Shown here: positions 9,390-17,062 of the stretch, piece after piece
How the letters are laid out: the number at the start of each line of letters is the position of its first letter
Position numbering within the stretch: position 1 is the first letter of the stretch
Source of the DNA: Bordetella sp. FB-8
GTDB lineage: Bacteria; Pseudomonadota; Gammaproteobacteria; Burkholderiales; Burkholderiaceae_B
Length of the DNA stretch: 64,000 bases
Reading direction: 5' to 3'
NCBI RefSeq assembly: GCF_000382185.1
Contig: NZ_KB907784.1
Span: forward strand, 4,014,618 to 4,078,617
Notes under the pieces: model-generated
The model's database searches: none
Told to the model about the DNA's origin: nothing
The model's input: only the letters and a program-made list of their open reading frames with translations
Made by a program: the position numbers and the translations under genes

Positions 9390-10077
9390 GATCGTCGGTG
9401 CCTGCCGTCGCGGTGAGCCGGTAGCCCACTCGGGGCACGGTGTGCAGCAGCTTGTGCGCAAAAGGCGCGTCGATCGCCCGGCGTAGCACGTGCATCTGCG
9501 AACGCAGCAGGTCGCGGTCGGGGGGATCATCGCCCCAGAGTACTTCCTCCAGTCGCTCCCTCGGCACGAGAGCCGGCGACGCACGCATCAGCACTTCCAG
9601 CAGGCGGCGGGTGGCTGGCTTTAGGGCAATTGGCCGCGCGTCGCGCGTGACCTCCGCCGTGCTCAGGTCCAGCACCAGATTGCAGACCTTCAGCCGGGTA
9701 TCGGTCACCCGGCCGCTGGCACGGCGGATCTGCGCGAGCAGCCGCGCCTCCAGTTCAGCAAGGTCGAACGGCTTGACTATATAGTCATCGGCGCCGGTGC
9801 GCAGGGCCTCGACCTTATCGGCTGTTTCTCCCCTGGCAGTGAGCATCAGCACGGGAACATCCTTGCGCACGCTCTGGCGTAGCGCCTGCAGAACGCGCAC
9901 GCCGTCCATGCGCGGCAGCGTCCAGTCGAGAACGATCGCGTCGTAGTGATTGTCCGCGACAAGGCGCAGGCCGGTGGCGCCGTCGGGCGCGGCGTCCAGT
10001 ATATGGCCGCGCGCTTCGAAGTACGCGAACAGGTTGGCCACCAATGCGTGGTTGTCCTCGACGACGAGCAGTTTCAT
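9376..10077 (-). CDS. OmpR-family response regulator of the metal-efflux locus
   Basis: From the ATG at 10077 (MKLLVVEDNHALVANL) the protein has 233 residues. It has a receiver domain with the acidic pocket VVEDN, phospho-acceptor Asp in VLDWTLPRMDG and the conserved Lys in VKPFD, then a winged-helix DNA-binding domain ending HTVPRVGYRL. A GTG at 10116 would add 13 residues; neither start has a clear ribosome site, and I prefer the one that begins directly at the receiver fold. It is the first gene of the minus-strand kinase and efflux cluster and probably activates it. Confidence 0.88.
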   Translation of the reverse strand: MKLLVVEDNHALVANLFAYFEARGHILDAAPDGATGLRLVADNHYDAIVLDWTLPRMDGVRVLQALRQSVRKDVPVLMLTARGETADKVEALRTGADDYIVKPFDLAELEARLLAQIRRASGRVTDTRLKVCNLVLDLSTAEVTRDARPIALKPATRRLLEVLMRASPALVPRERLEEVLWGDDPPDRDLLRSQMHVLRRAIDAPFAHKLLHTVPRVGYRLTATAGTDDREDE

Positions 10078-10423
10078 GGGAGGCGGGGCGAGTTTTTGGG
10101 TGTTGAGCCGCTTCACGAATGGGCGGATTTAAAGACGAATTTAACCCACCTATAACTTGCGGTCTCTACGTCGTGATGGCCTCACCGAGACATCGAACGG
10201 CTGCTTTGTGAGAATATGATGAAGAACTGTTCCTGGCCACGCACGGTAATTTGCGGATCAGCCTGATTGAAAGTCGGCTATGCAGTCTCTAGTCTTAACC
10301 TCCTCTGCAACCGCATTGTCGACGATCTGACGGCTTAGATTGAGCGTCCGTTCCTGGCCGGTATCAGACATACTAGCTATGACATGGCCGAGTAGCATCT
10401 AGCTTCCCGGCCAGGGTGCGTAT
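10078..10423. other. intergenic stretch with one possible 37-codon reading frame
   Basis: This 346-bp gap should contain the promoter for the regulator/efflux operon. It also holds a short minus-strand frame (10258-10371) starting MSDTGQERTLNLSRQIVDN, 37 residues, with no convincing ribosome site and no family I recognise. The stretch looks less GC-rich than the neighbouring genes by eye and may be degraded coding sequence. Confidence 0.35.
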
Positions 10424-11257
10424 TTAGGCTTTGAATTCTGCCATTTTCTCGGCCAAAGTCCAGAGCGCACGGTTGAGCGCTGTGTTTTGTCCGATGCCGG
10501 TAATGGCACGCGTGGATGTCGGCCGCTTCTTGGCATTACGGCCGGCGAGCCCTCCTCGGACGATGTTTTCCTGAGCAACGTTAAAGACAGTCCAGAGATC
10601 GCGGCCAATGTCGGCCTGCCGGCGCGGGCGGATCAGCTGTTCGGCAGCGATGGGCACGTGGTCGGCGTTGTCGTAGCGCAGCTGCAGAGCAGCGGCGGCG
10701 AAGGCATGGCGCTCGTCGGCCGACAGCGTGAGGCTTTCCATGCGCTCGCGCGATTCGGTGATCAGGTCGAAAGATTCGAGTATCACGTTTGCACCGTCCA
10801 GGACCTGGTCCTTGATGTTTCCCTTGTGGGGCACGCGGATATCGTGGAACGTGTCTCCACAGATCATGCCGTTGGCGCAGGCGAATCGAAAGACCCCTGC
10901 GAGCATCTGATAGCTGCTCGTGCCATTGTGCGAGTTCAACAGGATGATCTCGTTGGCCGCCTTATCATTGATGTGGTTGGCGTGGCGAAGGCGGATCATG
11001 TGCTTGGTGAAATCGCGGTGTGCGTCATCTCGAACGCGCGCCTGGGCCGCCATGAAGGGCTGAAACCCTTCTGCACGCAGACCGCTCAGAACATCGATGG
11101 TCGGGATATAGGCGTATTTGGCTGAACGGCTTTCGTGTGCGGCATCGGCGAAGATGGACGGAGCGACTTGGCGTAACTCGTCATCTGTCATCGGGCGGTC
11201 CTGGCGGTAAGAACGGAAACCGGCACCGAAACGAGAAGTAAGACGGGAGGGATACAT
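10424..11257 (-). CDS. DUF932 domain protein
   Basis: A 277-residue protein beginning MYPSRLTSRFGAGFRSYRQD, with AAGGAG 8 bp before the chosen ATG (11257). Features typical of DUF932 proteins of plasmids and conjugative elements are the central NSHNGTSSYQMLAGVFRFAC segment, the following CxNG (ACANGMICGD) and a basic C-terminal half. The molecular function of DUF932 is not established; antirestriction or plasmid-maintenance roles have been suggested because of where it occurs. The second copy of the 49-bp repeat lies 169 bp upstream. Confidence 0.85.
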   Translation of the reverse strand: MYPSRLTSRFGAGFRSYRQDRPMTDDELRQVAPSIFADAAHESRSAKYAYIPTIDVLSGLRAEGFQPFMAAQARVRDDAHRDFTKHMIRLRHANHINDKAANEIILLNSHNGTSSYQMLAGVFRFACANGMICGDTFHDIRVPHKGNIKDQVLDGANVILESFDLITESRERMESLTLSADERHAFAAAALQLRYDNADHVPIAAEQLIRPRRQADIGRDLWTVFNVAQENIVRGGLAGRNAKKRPTSTRAITGIGQNTALNRALWTLAEKMAEFKA

Positions 11258-12156
11258 ATAAAGCTCCTTGAGGATGAGGGTTAGTGCTGCCCGGGCCTGA
11301 AGATCGTTAGCCCGATCGTGATCGGCGTTGGTCGCTGGACGTGGTCTTCGCGGTTGTTTGCCGCCGGTCCTGTGAGTCGCCGAGCCCGTGCCGTCCGTGA
11401 CCATGGAGCGAAGGCCGGAAGGAGGACGTGGAATACCGCAGTAAGCGAAGCGCGCGAGGATATGCCGCGAAAGCCTATTGCAGGCGGGAGTGCAGTGGTA
11501 CGGTCGGTGATTTAGGGCACGCCGACACGCAGGCCTGCCGGCATTGCGCCACCAGGCTCAGCTACCCATGTCGGCCCGCGCGGCGAGCGCCTATGGCCGC
11601 ACAGGCCCTAACTTCTGTCCGCGGCAGCGGACAGGGCATTTCTCTTTGTTCAAACTCGGTTTGGAACGCCTCGAACCCTCAGAGGAATTGTCGTTATTTA
11701 GTGGGGATTAGCGTCTGTGAGCAAGGATGCTCTCCGGCAGAATGACAGCTGTCTAGATCAAACTCAACGGAGAGAAGATGGACATTTAGGTGATAGGCGC
11801 CCTTCCCGCCCTGGTTGGAATCGTCGCGCTCAGACGGAATTACCTGAAAAGCGAGCCTGGGCTCTATGACCGTCAGCGGCTGAGAAAGCTATTTCTCGAG
11901 TTTGCAGCCGTCAGGGCGTTGGTCCAGTCCCACGAGGACAAACATGGGGCGCACACAGTGGTCCTGGTGCGTCGAGCCGAGGCTATCGCCCAATCGGAGA
12001 GATCGAGGGCAAGAAAAAATCGGCTTGCACAGGAAGATGCCCATGATCGAGAGAAGAATCACAAGTTCTATGCCATGCATCGCTGCCATAAACAAAAGGA
12101 CCCGCACGCCACATAGCGATTAATTGCCGGCCTCAGATCAACACCTGGTCAGGCGC
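11258..12156. other. gene-poor stretch between DUF932 and Fic modules
   Basis: Nothing here is a confident gene. It contains the second 49-bp repeat (11427-11475) and a perfect 7+4+7 inverted repeat TGTCCGCGGCAGCGGACA (11616-11633) that could be an operator. There is also a 108-codon plus-strand frame from a GTG at 11790: the upstream AGAGAAG site leads into ATG-GAC-ATT-TAG, a three-codon frame ended by a stop in the same reading frame, so it may be a nonsense-broken gene. An overlapping minus-strand frame (11889-12107) is no better supported. Confidence 0.4.
11427..11475. repeat. 49-bp direct repeat, copy 2
   Basis: This is 48/49 identical to 314-362. It lies upstream of the DUF932 gene on the same side and in the same orientation as copy 1 relative to the methyltransferase gene. 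No further copy was found by eye. Confidence 0.8.
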
Positions 12157-13074
12157 CTACTTGCTGAACTGTGGGCCCTTAATCTGATATCTGGTAGCTG
12201 GGCCTTGCTGGGAAGCTGCGCCGACTTCCACCACGACGCCCACCTCGCCATGAGGGTAGCGGAACTGCAGGGTGGGGCCAGGCCGGATGGTGTCACTTGA
12301 GGTCACAGCTAGGGCACGACGGTTGTGCAGCACGACCGCGGCATCACCGTTGGCCTGGACCACATAGCGCTCGGTCATACCCAGCACGGGTCCGACATAG
12401 GTTCGACCTGACTCAGCCGATGCGATGTTGACCAGGCCTGGGAAAGACTCTCGGCCGATAGCCATGGCATGCTCGCGATCCAGATCGATGAGGTTCGCTT
12501 TGATAATGGCGCCCATGGGACGCGCATTGCCCTGGTACGCCTCAATTGAGGCGCGCAGCATTTCCACGCGATCGACGCCTCGCCAGGAGATGGCATAGCC
12601 GCACTGGTGAGCTACCTGGGTGATGAATTCGCGTTGCGTGCGGCCGTTGCCCTCGCGAAAGGGATGCAGCACATTGATTTCACCCAAGTACGTGCCGGCT
12701 CGGAGGCTGAACTCATCTGGATCTAGACCGCGAAGCAGGTTCTCTGCGGCCAAGCCACGAAAGATCGTGGGCGCATAGCCCTCGATCTGCTGGTAGTTGG
12801 CAAATCGAGTTTCGCCTTTCGAGATGTCGACCGTGCGCAGCTCGCCAGCCCAGGCATAGACATCAGAAAAAAGATGCCTGTGGATGGTCTGCAGATGCGC
12901 CAGGTCGAAGTTGCCTGCGATCGGATCGCGCCGCAGCTCCAGCATGCGAATCGCGGAGAACGTCGCCTCGAGGTGGTCCAGGTGTTCTTGGGTGCGTGCG
13001 CCAACCAGGTTGGTCAGAACGCCAGAGCTCGGATCGATGTAGGGATCGTTCGACTTGCTTGGATACTTGGCCAT
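12157..13074 (-). CDS. Fic-family toxin (AMP-transferase type) with KfrB-like C-terminal domain
   Basis: A 305-residue protein with a complete Fic catalytic motif HPFREGNGR (residues 137-145), the signature of enzymes that transfer AMP or related groups from nucleotides to target-protein hydroxyls. Residues about 200-305 form a second, beta-rich domain (VGPVLGMTERYVVQANGDA ... RYPHGEVGVVVE ... KGPQFSK). It resembles KfrB domains of IncP-type plasmids, though that assignment is tentative. The short gene immediately upstream (9 bp) encodes a matching antitoxin, so this is a class I FicTA pair. The downstream DUF932 gene is about 0.9 kb away. Confidence 0.9.
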   Translation of the reverse strand: MAKYPSKSNDPYIDPSSGVLTNLVGARTQEHLDHLEATFSAIRMLELRRDPIAGNFDLAHLQTIHRHLFSDVYAWAGELRTVDISKGETRFANYQQIEGYAPTIFRGLAAENLLRGLDPDEFSLRAGTYLGEINVLHPFREGNGRTQREFITQVAHQCGYAISWRGVDRVEMLRASIEAYQGNARPMGAIIKANLIDLDREHAMAIGRESFPGLVNIASAESGRTYVGPVLGMTERYVVQANGDAAVVLHNRRALAVTSSDTIRPGPTLQFRYPHGEVGVVVEVGAASQQGPATRYQIKGPQFSK

Positions 13075-13083
13075 GCAGGCGAG

Positions 13084-13284
13084 CTAAGCGGCGACGCGAT
13101 GCGCGTTAGTGATGTTGCGCGCCTTCGCCTTGGCCATGACGTCAACCAACTCCAGATGGCCCTGCACATACTCTTCCAGATCGGCCAGAGTAGCCGGATC
13201 TACTGCCAGGCCCTCAAGGCGTTGGCTGGCGATCACGTCGTCGACGTCGAAACGGCGCTGGGCGATTTCTTGCTGCGTCAACAT
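13084..13284 (-). CDS. Fic antitoxin (VbhA-like)
   Basis: A 66-residue protein with GGAG 10 bp before its ATG. It carries the inhibitory motif (S/T)xxxE(G/N) as SQRLEG near residues 20-25, preceded by an acidic helix (FDVDDVIA). In class I Fic systems this helix enters the toxin active site and its Glu pairs with the anchor Arg of the Fic motif. It lies 9 bp before the Fic gene, as expected for a co-transcribed toxin-antitoxin unit. Confidence 0.85.
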   Translation of the reverse strand: MLTQQEIAQRRFDVDDVIASQRLEGLAVDPATLADLEEYVQGHLELVDVMAKAKARNITNAHRVAA

Positions 13285-13400
13285 GGTGAACTCCGTTGGA
13301 AAGTCAAAAATCAGACCTTTATTTTACCGCGCAAGCCCCTGAAAAACCAGGGATATCGGGCTCTTCTGAGGCATGCGAGCGCCGGCAGCGGGAGTCGGGG

Positions 13401-14384
13401 CTATTTGCCGAACTGCGGCCCTTTAACCTGGTGACCAACCGCAGGACCTTCGAACTGCTTTGCGCTGGTATCCGCGACCAGGCCGACTCCTCCATGGGGA
13501 TAGCGAATCTCCAAGGACTTGCCGATGGCCAGCGCGCCGTGGTCGACCAGGCGGTGCCGTAGGTGCTCGACTGGGCCGTCAGGGGTTGCCTGCAGGACCG
13601 CTTTCTCGGTCATGGCCAGGACGATGCCGGCGTACGACCTGCCCGGTTCCGCCAGTCGTACCGGCCCCAGGGCAAAGGCCTCGCGCCGCGCGGCCTCGAG
13701 GCGGCGTTCCAGATCCAGCGGTTTGATCGCATCAGCCATGAGCGCCGGCAGCTGCCGGTTATCTTCGAATCGCGTCGACGAGAACAAGATCTTGCGCAGG
13801 GTCGCCTCACTTTGCACGTGAGGCAAAGCCAAGGCATTCACGCCCAGATCACGGGCGATGTAGAGCTGGTCCCGACCGTAAGGTGTCTTGGTGAAGTGCG
13901 TCCAGTCCAACGCGTAGCCCGCTTCCTCGGCCAGCTGGCCGGTGTAGACGCGCAAGGTGCGGCTATTGCCGTCCGGGAAGGGATGGATGTAGTCCAGCTG
14001 CGTGTAAAGCTCGGCCAAGGCCTTTGAGAAGGCCGGCGGATCCAGCTGGGACATGGCCTTGGGGTCGACCTGGTCCAGCAGCGCATCCAGTCTGGCCACC
14101 GCGCTTTCATCCATCCTGGAATAGGCAACAAAGGTCGAAGTCTTGACGTTCTCGAGCGCGCGCATCTTGAGCCAGTCTCGGCCTTCAGGGACCGGGGCTC
14201 GATACTGCCCGGATGTAACGTCGGTCAGCCCGTGGCCAGGCAGATCCTGGAAGATGCGGCGGTTGATTTCGCGAAGATGGGCGGCATCGAAATTGCCGCG
14301 GACGGGATCGAGTTGCAGCTCGACAATGCGACGCGCGGTGTACTTGGCCTCGAGGGCGCTGCGCTCAGCGTCGGTCAGGGCCAT
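13401..14384 (-). CDS. second Fic-family protein with KfrB-like C-terminal domain
   Basis: A 327-residue Fic protein whose catalytic motif reads HPFPDGNSR (135-143), with Ser where the consensus has Gly or Lys. The catalytic His, the acidic residue and the Arg are kept. Its last 100 residues (AGIVLAMTEKAVLQATPDG ... RYPHGGVGLVAD ... KGPQFGK) are clearly homologous to the end of the other Fic protein, while the Fic domains have diverged. The ATG at 14384 overlaps the antitoxin stop by one base (TGATG), showing translational coupling. The Ser substitution leaves open whether it is fully active. Confidence 0.88.
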   Translation of the reverse strand: MALTDAERSALEAKYTARRIVELQLDPVRGNFDAAHLREINRRIFQDLPGHGLTDVTSGQYRAPVPEGRDWLKMRALENVKTSTFVAYSRMDESAVARLDALLDQVDPKAMSQLDPPAFSKALAELYTQLDYIHPFPDGNSRTLRVYTGQLAEEAGYALDWTHFTKTPYGRDQLYIARDLGVNALALPHVQSEATLRKILFSSTRFEDNRQLPALMADAIKPLDLERRLEAARREAFALGPVRLAEPGRSYAGIVLAMTEKAVLQATPDGPVEHLRHRLVDHGALAIGKSLEIRYPHGGVGLVADTSAKQFEGPAVGHQVKGPQFGK

Positions 14385-14626
14385 CAATCGCCCGTGACGA
14401 ATTCCTGCAGCGTCATCTTGCCGTCGATAAAGGCCTGGCCGCGGCGCTGCTCTTGCTCGGTGACAACGAACCCTTCCAGCTGAACCGAGGCGAATGCCTG
14501 CTGCACCGCCACCTTGCGGCGCCGACGCTCTTCATCGCTGATAACTGGATGTGCCAAGGTGATCATGGGAAGGCTGCATTCAAGAACCTCCATAATTTTA
14601 CCGTTGTTGCTACGCAAGGTCAGCAT
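14384..14626 (-). CDS. second Fic antitoxin (VbhA-like)
   Basis: An 80-residue protein from the ATG at 14626, with GGAGCAG upstream. It contains the inhibition motif SVQLEG, followed by FVVTEQEQRRGQAFIDGKMT, in the same arrangement as the other antitoxin. The N-terminal 20 residues may be partly untranslated if a later Met is used. It is coupled directly to the second Fic gene and probably neutralises it. Whether the two antitoxins cross-protect cannot be seen. Confidence 0.8.
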   Translation of the reverse strand: MLTLRSNNGKIMEVLECSLPMITLAHPVISDEERRRRKVAVQQAFASVQLEGFVVTEQEQRRGQAFIDGKMTLQEFVTGD

Positions 14627-14644
14627 CAAAACTGCTCCGTGGTG

Positions 14645-15016
14645 TTACGCCGTAGTCTCGGCGATCGCGAAGCTTTCACGGGCTGCGCCGGCCGCCTCCG
14701 CTGCGGCCAGCCAGCGCGGCGCACGGCCTCGGCCGGACCAGGTCTCGCCGGTTTCCGGGTGCCGGTATTTCGGAGCGACGCCGCGGCCGCCGGTCGAATT
14801 GCGCGCCGCAGCTTTCGGCTTGCGAACAGCGGTACGTCGGGCGCCAAAGGCCCTCTCCACTTCTTCGATCGTGATGCCGTGGTCTCGCATGTCCTTGACG
14901 ATGCGCGCCAGGACAGGTTTGCGCTGCTTGGACTTCAGCTGCTCGGACTGCTTCATCAGCTTGCCGATCTCCTTTTGAAGCTTGGTTTGCTGTGCGGCGA
15001 AAGATAAACGGGGCAT
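14645..15016 (-). CDS. hns: H-NS family nucleoid protein
   Basis: A 123-residue H-NS-like protein. The N-terminal half is a coiled-coil oligomerisation region (QQTKLQKEIGKLMKQSEQLK), then a basic linker, then the DNA-binding motif YRHPETGETWSGRGRAPRWL near residues 83-102 with the AT-hook-like GRGR core. H-NS proteins carried by plasmids and integrated elements bind AT-rich DNA and lower the cost of the element. It follows the KorB-headed gene cluster on the same strand. No strong ribosome site is seen. Confidence 0.92.
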   Translation of the reverse strand: MPRLSFAAQQTKLQKEIGKLMKQSEQLKSKQRKPVLARIVKDMRDHGITIEEVERAFGARRTAVRKPKAAARNSTGGRGVAPKYRHPETGETWSGRGRAPRWLAAAEAAGAARESFAIAETTA

Positions 15017-15054
15017 AGAGAATCCGGGAACGGTGGAGGATTTAGAAAGTGAAA

Positions 15055-15462
15055 TCAGCGCTGGTCGTTATGTGCCATCGGAAAGGCGAGTGCGACAGGA
15101 TAAGAGCAGTGAGTAGGCCAAGCTTCCCCGTCTTCGCCAACCTTTTTCCCACGAATGTAAGACAACTCGCCGGGATCTTCGGGGTCGGCAATGGCGAGCC
15201 GCGGCTTTTCCCATGAAGCTTCCCACAGCCACACAACCTCGCCAGCCCACCACATTTCGCTATCGTCGAAAGGGTGCCAGACAGGGACCAGGGCAGGATT
15301 CACTACGCTCTCTGCGACAGCTTGGGATCCATCCCTTACGCTATCCCTGGCGTCGACATTATCTTCGGAACTGCGGCTGCAGCGAAGCACATCCAACACG
15401 CACCACAAACCCAGCATGCCTGCTAGGCCGGGCAGCAAGAACAAGAAGATAGAGGGATTCAT
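15055..15462 (-). CDS. small membrane-anchored protein of unknown function
   Basis: A 135-residue protein with one N-terminal membrane segment (IFLFLLPGLAGMLGLWCVLDV) that could be an anchor or signal. A soluble, Trp- and acid-rich domain follows (VPVWHPFDDSEMWWAGEVVWLWEA and onward). I recognise no family. It sits between H-NS and a two-helix membrane protein on the same strand, so it probably belongs to the korB operon. Confidence 0.6.
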   Translation of the reverse strand: MNPSIFLFLLPGLAGMLGLWCVLDVLRCSRSSEDNVDARDSVRDGSQAVAESVVNPALVPVWHPFDDSEMWWAGEVVWLWEASWEKPRLAIADPEDPGELSYIRGKKVGEDGEAWPTHCSYPVALAFPMAHNDQR

Positions 15463-15502
15463 GGATTATTTCCTCGGTTTGGCATCGACTGCCTGTCATA
15501 TC

Positions 15503-15515
15503 TTTAGCCGCTAAA
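15503..15515. promoter_or_regulatory. KorB operator (O_B) site 1
   Basis: TTTAGCCGCTAAA, an exact match to the 13-bp IncP KorB operator. It overlaps the last codons of the 271-residue gene, so its bases encode the end (FSG-stop) of that protein. It is the leftmost copy in the window. Confidence 0.85.
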
Positions 15516-16319
15516 CACCGGGCTATTGAGATCCTCTTCCGTAGCTACGCGCAGGTTCAACGCCTTCATCCGAGCCTGCCAGTTCGTGTCCGAAAGCTCG
15601 CCGTCCCCTGCCCGCCAGGCAATGATGCCGGGAGCCTGGAAACGACAGCGCTGCTCTCCAGGAACCGACTGCCAGCCATACTGAAAACGCGATGCCGCAC
15701 TCAGTACGACGCCCAGATCTCTGACCACCCGCTCGAAGCGCCAGCCGGGCTGGCTGCAGACGGCATCGATGCGATCCTGCAGCCGCGTAGCGCTACGGTT
15801 GCGGCGATTCAATAGCGACGTGCTGATGATGAGAATGCCGGGCTTCGCGCGGTGCTCTTGAAGCATGGATTCGAAGGCATAGAGGGACATGCTATTTACG
15901 ACCTGGCGATCCGCCTTGTGTTCCAGCACGCGAAGGAATTTGTCGTTCGTTTTCCAGAATAGGAAAAACCTCAACCGCCACCGGATCGACTTGAACATCG
16001 GCGAGCCCAGATGGGTGGACCAGGTCTGGTAAGCGTCGAAGGGGCGCTCGCGCTGGGCGAAGACGCGGACACCCTCGTACTTGTCGTAGCGGCGCACCAG
16101 ATGCCGAAAGATCAGCCAGAACAAGCCGATAAAAACAGCCAGCAGCGGAAGGCCCAGGAATTGATGATCGAGGTCCCAGCCCCAAAGGCGCTTGGGCACA
16201 AGGGCAAGGGGCAACCCAATGAACACGATAATCAAGGTCGATGCCAGCGTAAGGAGGGTTACCAAGCAAAAGATCGCACGCGGCAATTCAAACCTGGGCC
16301 TGATCGTGAGGGTTGACAT
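15504..16319 (-). CDS. membrane protein of unknown function
   Basis: A 271-residue protein with two N-terminal membrane helices (about 14-38 and 52-70) and a basic cytoplasmic domain of about 200 residues (IRWRLRFFLFWKT ... RLQDRIDAVCSQPGWRFERV). The family is unknown to me. Its start is 8 bp from the end of the prepilin-peptidase gene. The layout resembles membrane proteins of pilus or transfer operons, but that is only context. Confidence 0.6.
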   Translation of the reverse strand: MSTLTIRPRFELPRAIFCLVTLLTLASTLIIVFIGLPLALVPKRLWGWDLDHQFLGLPLLAVFIGLFWLIFRHLVRRYDKYEGVRVFAQRERPFDAYQTWSTHLGSPMFKSIRWRLRFFLFWKTNDKFLRVLEHKADRQVVNSMSLYAFESMLQEHRAKPGILIISTSLLNRRNRSATRLQDRIDAVCSQPGWRFERVVRDLGVVLSAASRFQYGWQSVPGEQRCRFQAPGIIAWRAGDGELSDTNWQARMKALNLRVATEEDLNSPVFSG

Positions 16320-16327
16320 GGTCAGCC

Positions 16328-17053
16328 TTAAATCGAAGAGAGAAACATCACTGCGACGCCGGCGGCGGCGAGCCAGGGGCCGAATGGCGCCGGCCGCATC
16401 TCTGTGGAAATTCTCGCATGACGGTTTCGTACGAAATGGGAAAACGTCAGTACAAAGGGCCCTATCAGCGCCAAAGCCGAGACAAACACGACGGCGTTAT
16501 ATCCGACCCAGGCACCGATGGCCGCCAGCATCTTGGCATCCCCTCCTCCGAATACCGACTGGCGACGGAACCGCTGATGCAGAAAATTGGATGCGGCGAT
16601 GACGAAATACCCCATTGCAGCGCCCAAGCAGGCATCGGTAAACGAGGCGAAGAAGTGAAAGTAGTTCACGACCAGGCCGGCGCCCATCAGCGGCATCGTC
16701 AGCACATCGGGCAAGTAGCCCGTCTTGGTGTCCACGGCCGCCAGCAGGACAAGCACGATCCCGAATAGCACGGCATACAGAAGGAGAGATTGCAGGCCCA
16801 GGGCAAGCGCTGCCAGCAGCAGCATGCCAGCCACGGCCGCAGTGATGGCAGCGAGCTGCTTCTTCGGATTCCGATGGGGATTCCGATAGGGCATAGGCTT
16901 CACCGCCAGGTTGGAGCGTGTGTCGAGCTGGACCATCTTCTGGGAGATCTCTTCTGCCGCAGCAGAAACGCCGCAGCCTATAAGCGGCGCACCCAGCAAG
17001 ACGAGCGTCAGCGCGGAGGGAAGGCGTTGGGACATTAGATGAAGACTCAACAT
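16328..17053 (-). CDS. prepilin peptidase-like protein (TadV/CpaA/PilU type)
   Basis: A 241-residue A24-family aspartic protease core with both catalytic aspartates visible, in AAVDTKTGYLPD and in GGGDAKMLAAIG (the GxGD motif). About six membrane helices surround them. The Cys-rich methylase domain of chromosomal PilD is absent, as in plasmid PilU-type enzymes. Unusually, the open frame starts with a lipoprotein-like leader (LVLLGAPLIGCGV) and about 50 polar residues before the first core helix. Translation may instead begin at the Met near residue 54. Its substrate would be a type IV prepilin, not encoded in this window. It lies 9 bp downstream of korB. Confidence 0.8.
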   Translation of the reverse strand: MLSLHLMSQRLPSALTLVLLGAPLIGCGVSAAAEEISQKMVQLDTRSNLAVKPMPYRNPHRNPKKQLAAITAAVAGMLLLAALALGLQSLLLYAVLFGIVLVLLAAVDTKTGYLPDVLTMPLMGAGLVVNYFHFFASFTDACLGAAMGYFVIAASNFLHQRFRRQSVFGGGDAKMLAAIGAWVGYNAVVFVSALALIGPFVLTFSHFVRNRHARISTEMRPAPFGPWLAAAGVAVMFLSSI

Positions 17054-17062
17054 CTGCGTTCC

